Below are positions 16,737-18,638 of a stretch of 18,638 nt of DNA, piece after piece. The stretch spans positions 1 through 18,638 of the forward strand of contig CALKYE010000080.1 in the NCBI GenBank assembly GCA_938003765.1, written 5' to 3'. Numbering within the stretch: position 1 is the first letter of the stretch; each line of letters starts with the position of its first letter. The DNA is from an uncultured Planctomycetia bacterium. Its GTDB lineage: Bacteria; Planctomycetota; UBA1135; GCA-002686595. Position numbers and translations under genes: made by a program. The notes beneath the pieces were generated by a model. The model saw only the letters and a list, made by a program, of their open reading frames with translations, did not search any database and was not told the DNA's origin.

Positions 16737-16809
16737 GCGCGCATCGTAGCGGCCGGTCGACTGCGTCTCTCCACGCCCGCGCGCCAGGTCCTACACTGCG
16801 CGGCTCGTC
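16737..16809. promoter_or_regulatory. Divergent promoter region, possibly leaderless in both directions
   Basis: The 73-bp spacer lies between the divergent M28 peptidase and metallo-hydrolase genes, so both promoters must be within it or inside the genes. A TACACT box at 16792-16797 ends 12 bases before the plus-strand ATG. On the minus strand TACGAT (16748-16743) ends six bases before the GTG. Neither start has a Shine-Dalgarno sequence, and no good -35 match is visible. Confidence 0.4.
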
Positions 16810-17601
16810 ATGCGACTCCAGGTCCTCTCCAGCGGAAGCGGCGGCAACAGCGCGCTGGTCCGCGCCGGCGAAGCGCGCGTGCTCGTCGACGCCGGCCTGG
16901 GCCTGGCGGAGCTCGAGGCGCGCCTCGAACTGGCCGGCGTGCCGCCGCCGGTCGGCGAACGCTCGACGCTCGACCACGTGCTGGTCACGCACGGCCACCT
17001 CGACCACGCGCGCTCCGCCGGAGGAATCGCGCGCAAGCATCGCGCGCTGCTGCACGGATCGGAGGCCATGCTCTCCGCGCCCGCGTTCCGCCGCGCGCGC
17101 CGCATGTCGACGCTGCGCATCGGATCGAGCGCGGTGCTCGACGAGCGCGAGGGCCTGGCGATGTCGAACGTCGCGCTTCCGCACGACGCGCACCCCACCG
17201 TCGCCTTCCGGCTGGAGCACGCGGGCCGCGTGGCGGTGATCCTCACCGACATGGGCCGCCCGGACGAGTACGTGGCCAAGGCGCTGCAGGGCGCGCACGT
17301 GCTGGTGCTCGAGTTCAACCACGACGCGCAGATGCTCGCGAACGGTCCGTACCCGGCCTCGCTCAAGCGCCGCGTCGCGGGCGATGCGGGGCACCTCTCG
17401 AACGAGCAGGCGGCGCAGATGCTGCGCTGGCTCGCTGGAGAGCAGTTGCACACGCTCGTGCTCGCGCACCTCTCGCAGCACAACAATCGGCCCGAGCTGG
17501 CGCTCGAGGCAGCGCAGGGCGTGCTCGCAGCGCTCGGGCTCGCGCACGTGCGCGTGCTCGTCGCCAGCCAGCACGAGGTCGGCGAGAACCTCGAGGTCTA
17601 G
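16810..17601 (+). CDS. YycJ/WalJ-like MBL-fold metallo-hydrolase
   Basis: The 263-residue cytoplasmic protein is the only plus-strand gene. It opens with the family-typical VLSSGSGGNSALV (5-17), has a VDAGLG strand (26-31) and the metal-binding THGHLDH motif (60-66). Other probable ligands are H125/H128, D147 in LTDMG, and the later H195 (GHLSN) and H220/H224 (AHLSQHN), which are characteristic of the COG1235/YycJ branch. YycJ-type proteins are reported as nuclease-like MBL enzymes linked to DNA or cell-wall metabolism; the precise substrate is unclear. Length matches the family. It converges with the downstream minus-strand gene with only 20 bases between stop codons and no obvious hairpin. 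It is unlikely to be part of any of the minus-strand operons. Family confident, function tentative. Confidence 0.9.
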   Translation: MRLQVLSSGSGGNSALVRAGEARVLVDAGLGLAELEARLELAGVPPPVGERSTLDHVLVTHGHLDHARSAGGIARKHRALLHGSEAMLSAPAFRRARRMSTLRIGSSAVLDEREGLAMSNVALPHDAHPTVAFRLEHAGRVAVILTDMGRPDEYVAKALQGAHVLVLEFNHDAQMLANGPYPASLKRRVAGDAGHLSNEQAAQMLRWLAGEQLHTLVLAHLSQHNNRPELALEAAQGVLAALGLAHVRVLVASQHEVGENLEV

Positions 17602-17621
17602 CGACCCGCGGGAGAGCGCGC

Positions 17622-18638
17622 TCAGTCGAGTGCGAGTTCGGTTGTCCGTCCTGCGCTCAAGCTGACGGTGCGCGCCCCCGCGCTCCCGTCGACTTCGAGT
17701 CGGGCCTCGCCCGCGAGCGCACGCAACTCGGCGCGACCGTCGGGGCCGAGCGGCGCGTCGAGCACGAACGAGCCGCCGCTCGCGGTCGCACAGCTCAAGC
17801 TCGCGCGCGCGCCCGTCGCGGGCGTCGCGACTTGCAGCGCCAGCACACCGCTCGCGTGGCTCCACTCGAAGCGCTGAACGCCGCTGCGCAACGACAACGG
17901 TTCGCGCAACTCGAAGCGCGCTCCGCCGCGCGAGAGCGAGGCGATGCACAGCTCGAACTCTCCCGACTGCTCGCAGCCGAGTTCGAACCGTCCCGCGGGA
18001 TCGAGCCAGGCGCGCGCGAACACGGCGCGCTTGCCCGGCCGCGTGAGTTCGACGACGCAGGGCCCGAGTCCGGCGCCATCGAGCGTCGCGCGGCCGACGA
18101 GCTGACACGGCGAACCGGATTCGGCGAGCACGTCGAAGCGCGCTGTCTCGCCCGCGTGCAGCTCGAGATCGAAGGCTGCGCGGCGGCGGTCCAGACGCTC
18201 GATGCCGACCTCCGCGAGCATCGAGTGGGCGCCCGCGAGCGCGCTCGCACGGATCTGCCACGCGCCGGGCGCGAGCGACTCGAAGCGATAGCGTCCATCG
18301 ACGCCGCTGAGCTGCTCCCACGCGCGTCCATCGCCCTGCGAAGCGAACACGCGCGCGCCGACGAGCGCAGTCCCGTCGAGACCTCGCACGACGCCCTCGA
18401 TCGCTCCCGAGTCGACCAGCGCGAGCTCGATGCGCAGCTCGTCGGCGGCGTCGTACACGCCGCTGAGCAGTGTCGGCCAACCGTGGGCGCCGCCGCTCAC
18501 GCGCGCGCGCACGCGGCGAGACGCATCGAGTGCGAGACGCGCAACTCCTCGCGAGTCCGTCGTGGCGCGAGCCTGCTCGAGCTCGCGCACATCGCGGCGC
18601 ATGAGCGGCGCACGCGGCGCGCTCGGACGCCACGCCTG
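17622..18638 (-). CDS. Carboxypeptidase-regulatory-like repeat protein (5' end outside window)
   Basis: The frame runs open through the right edge, giving 338 codons. The ATG at 18602 is possible but yields no signal peptide and lies inside what reads like a beta-sandwich strand (TTDSRGVARLALDAS), so the true start is probably outside. A clear carboxypeptidase-regulatory-like domain follows (GAIEGVVRGLDGTALVGARV, then DGRYRFESLAPGAWQIRA; about residues 66-120 from that ATG). Two or more further beta-sandwich-like segments continue to the end, each with a DPAGRFEL or GPDGRAEL type turn. Such proteins are usually long, secreted and built of repeated Ig-like or transthyretin-like modules. No catalytic residues are visible. 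It converges with the metallo-hydrolase gene. Role unknown; the domain call for the one clear repeat is good. Confidence 0.75.
   Translation of the reverse strand, partial: QAWRPSAPRAPLMRRDVRELEQARATTDSRGVARLALDASRRVRARVSGGAHGWPTLLSGVYDAADELRIELALVDSGAIEGVVRGLDGTALVGARVFASQGDGRAWEQLSGVDGRYRFESLAPGAWQIRASALAGAHSMLAEVGIERLDRRRAAFDLELHAGETARFDVLAESGSPCQLVGRATLDGAGLGPCVVELTRPGKRAVFARAWLDPAGRFELGCEQSGEFELCIASLSRGGARFELREPLSLRSGVQRFEWSHASGVLALQVATPATGARASLSCATASGGSFVLDAPLGPDGRAELRALAGEARLEVDGSAGARTVSLSAGRTTELALD

Noticed and set aside
16399..18633. Minus-strand 744-codon frame across the metallo-hydrolase gene
   Set aside because: It runs opposite to the metallo-hydrolase, which has intact metal-binding motifs, and overlaps two other supported genes out of frame.

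Overview
This 18.6 kb window is bacterial, very GC-rich and almost entirely protein-coding. I see no rRNA, tRNA, CRISPR array or insertion sequence. The mix of secreted FG-GAP/VCBS-repeat proteins, a parallel beta-helix protein ending in a PA14-like domain, a carboxypeptidase-regulatory-like protein, PDZ lipoproteins and many GTG starts fits a Planctomycetota-like or other large-genome Gram-negative bacterium. No phylogenetic marker gene is present, so this placement is an inference. Thirteen of the fourteen genes lie on the minus strand. The exception is a YycJ-like metallo-hydrolase at 16810-17601.

Read in the direction of minus-strand transcription, from the right edge: a 5'-incomplete carboxypeptidase-regulatory-like protein (17622-18638) converges with the plus-strand metallo-hydrolase. 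A 73-bp divergent spacer then separates that hydrolase from an M28 peptidase lipoprotein, which overlaps a TRIC-family channel gene by 4 bp. After a 126-bp gap holding a terminator-like hairpin comes a tightly packed envelope block. It contains a single-chain ABC transporter (ATPase and ABC-2 permease fused), a two-PDZ lipoprotein, two consecutive six-motif FG-GAP proteins, a COG2316-type HD-domain protein and a secreted beta-helix/PA14 protein. Most of these junctions are 4-bp ATGA or GTGA overlaps, so translational coupling is likely.

After a 141-bp hairpin-rich spacer comes a NatA/NatB-type ABC exporter pair (2685-5009). A 117-bp spacer with a long inverted repeat follows. The last group is an HDOD-domain protein, a degenerate GGDEF protein with an intact RxxD I-site and a C-terminal coiled coil, and the N-terminal 140 codons of an actin-like ATPase that closely resembles MamK, the magnetosome filament protein.

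The most interesting region is this left end (1-2567): a MamK-like filament protein beside a probable c-di-GMP receptor without cyclase activity and an HDOD regulator. It looks like a candidate signalling-controlled cytoskeletal module outside an evident magnetosome context. The second point of interest is the 7957-14058 block, where a fused ABC transporter, a PDZ lipoprotein and two FG-GAP proteins are joined by 4-bp overlaps and may form an undescribed envelope complex. Both readings rest on family recognition and gene order alone.
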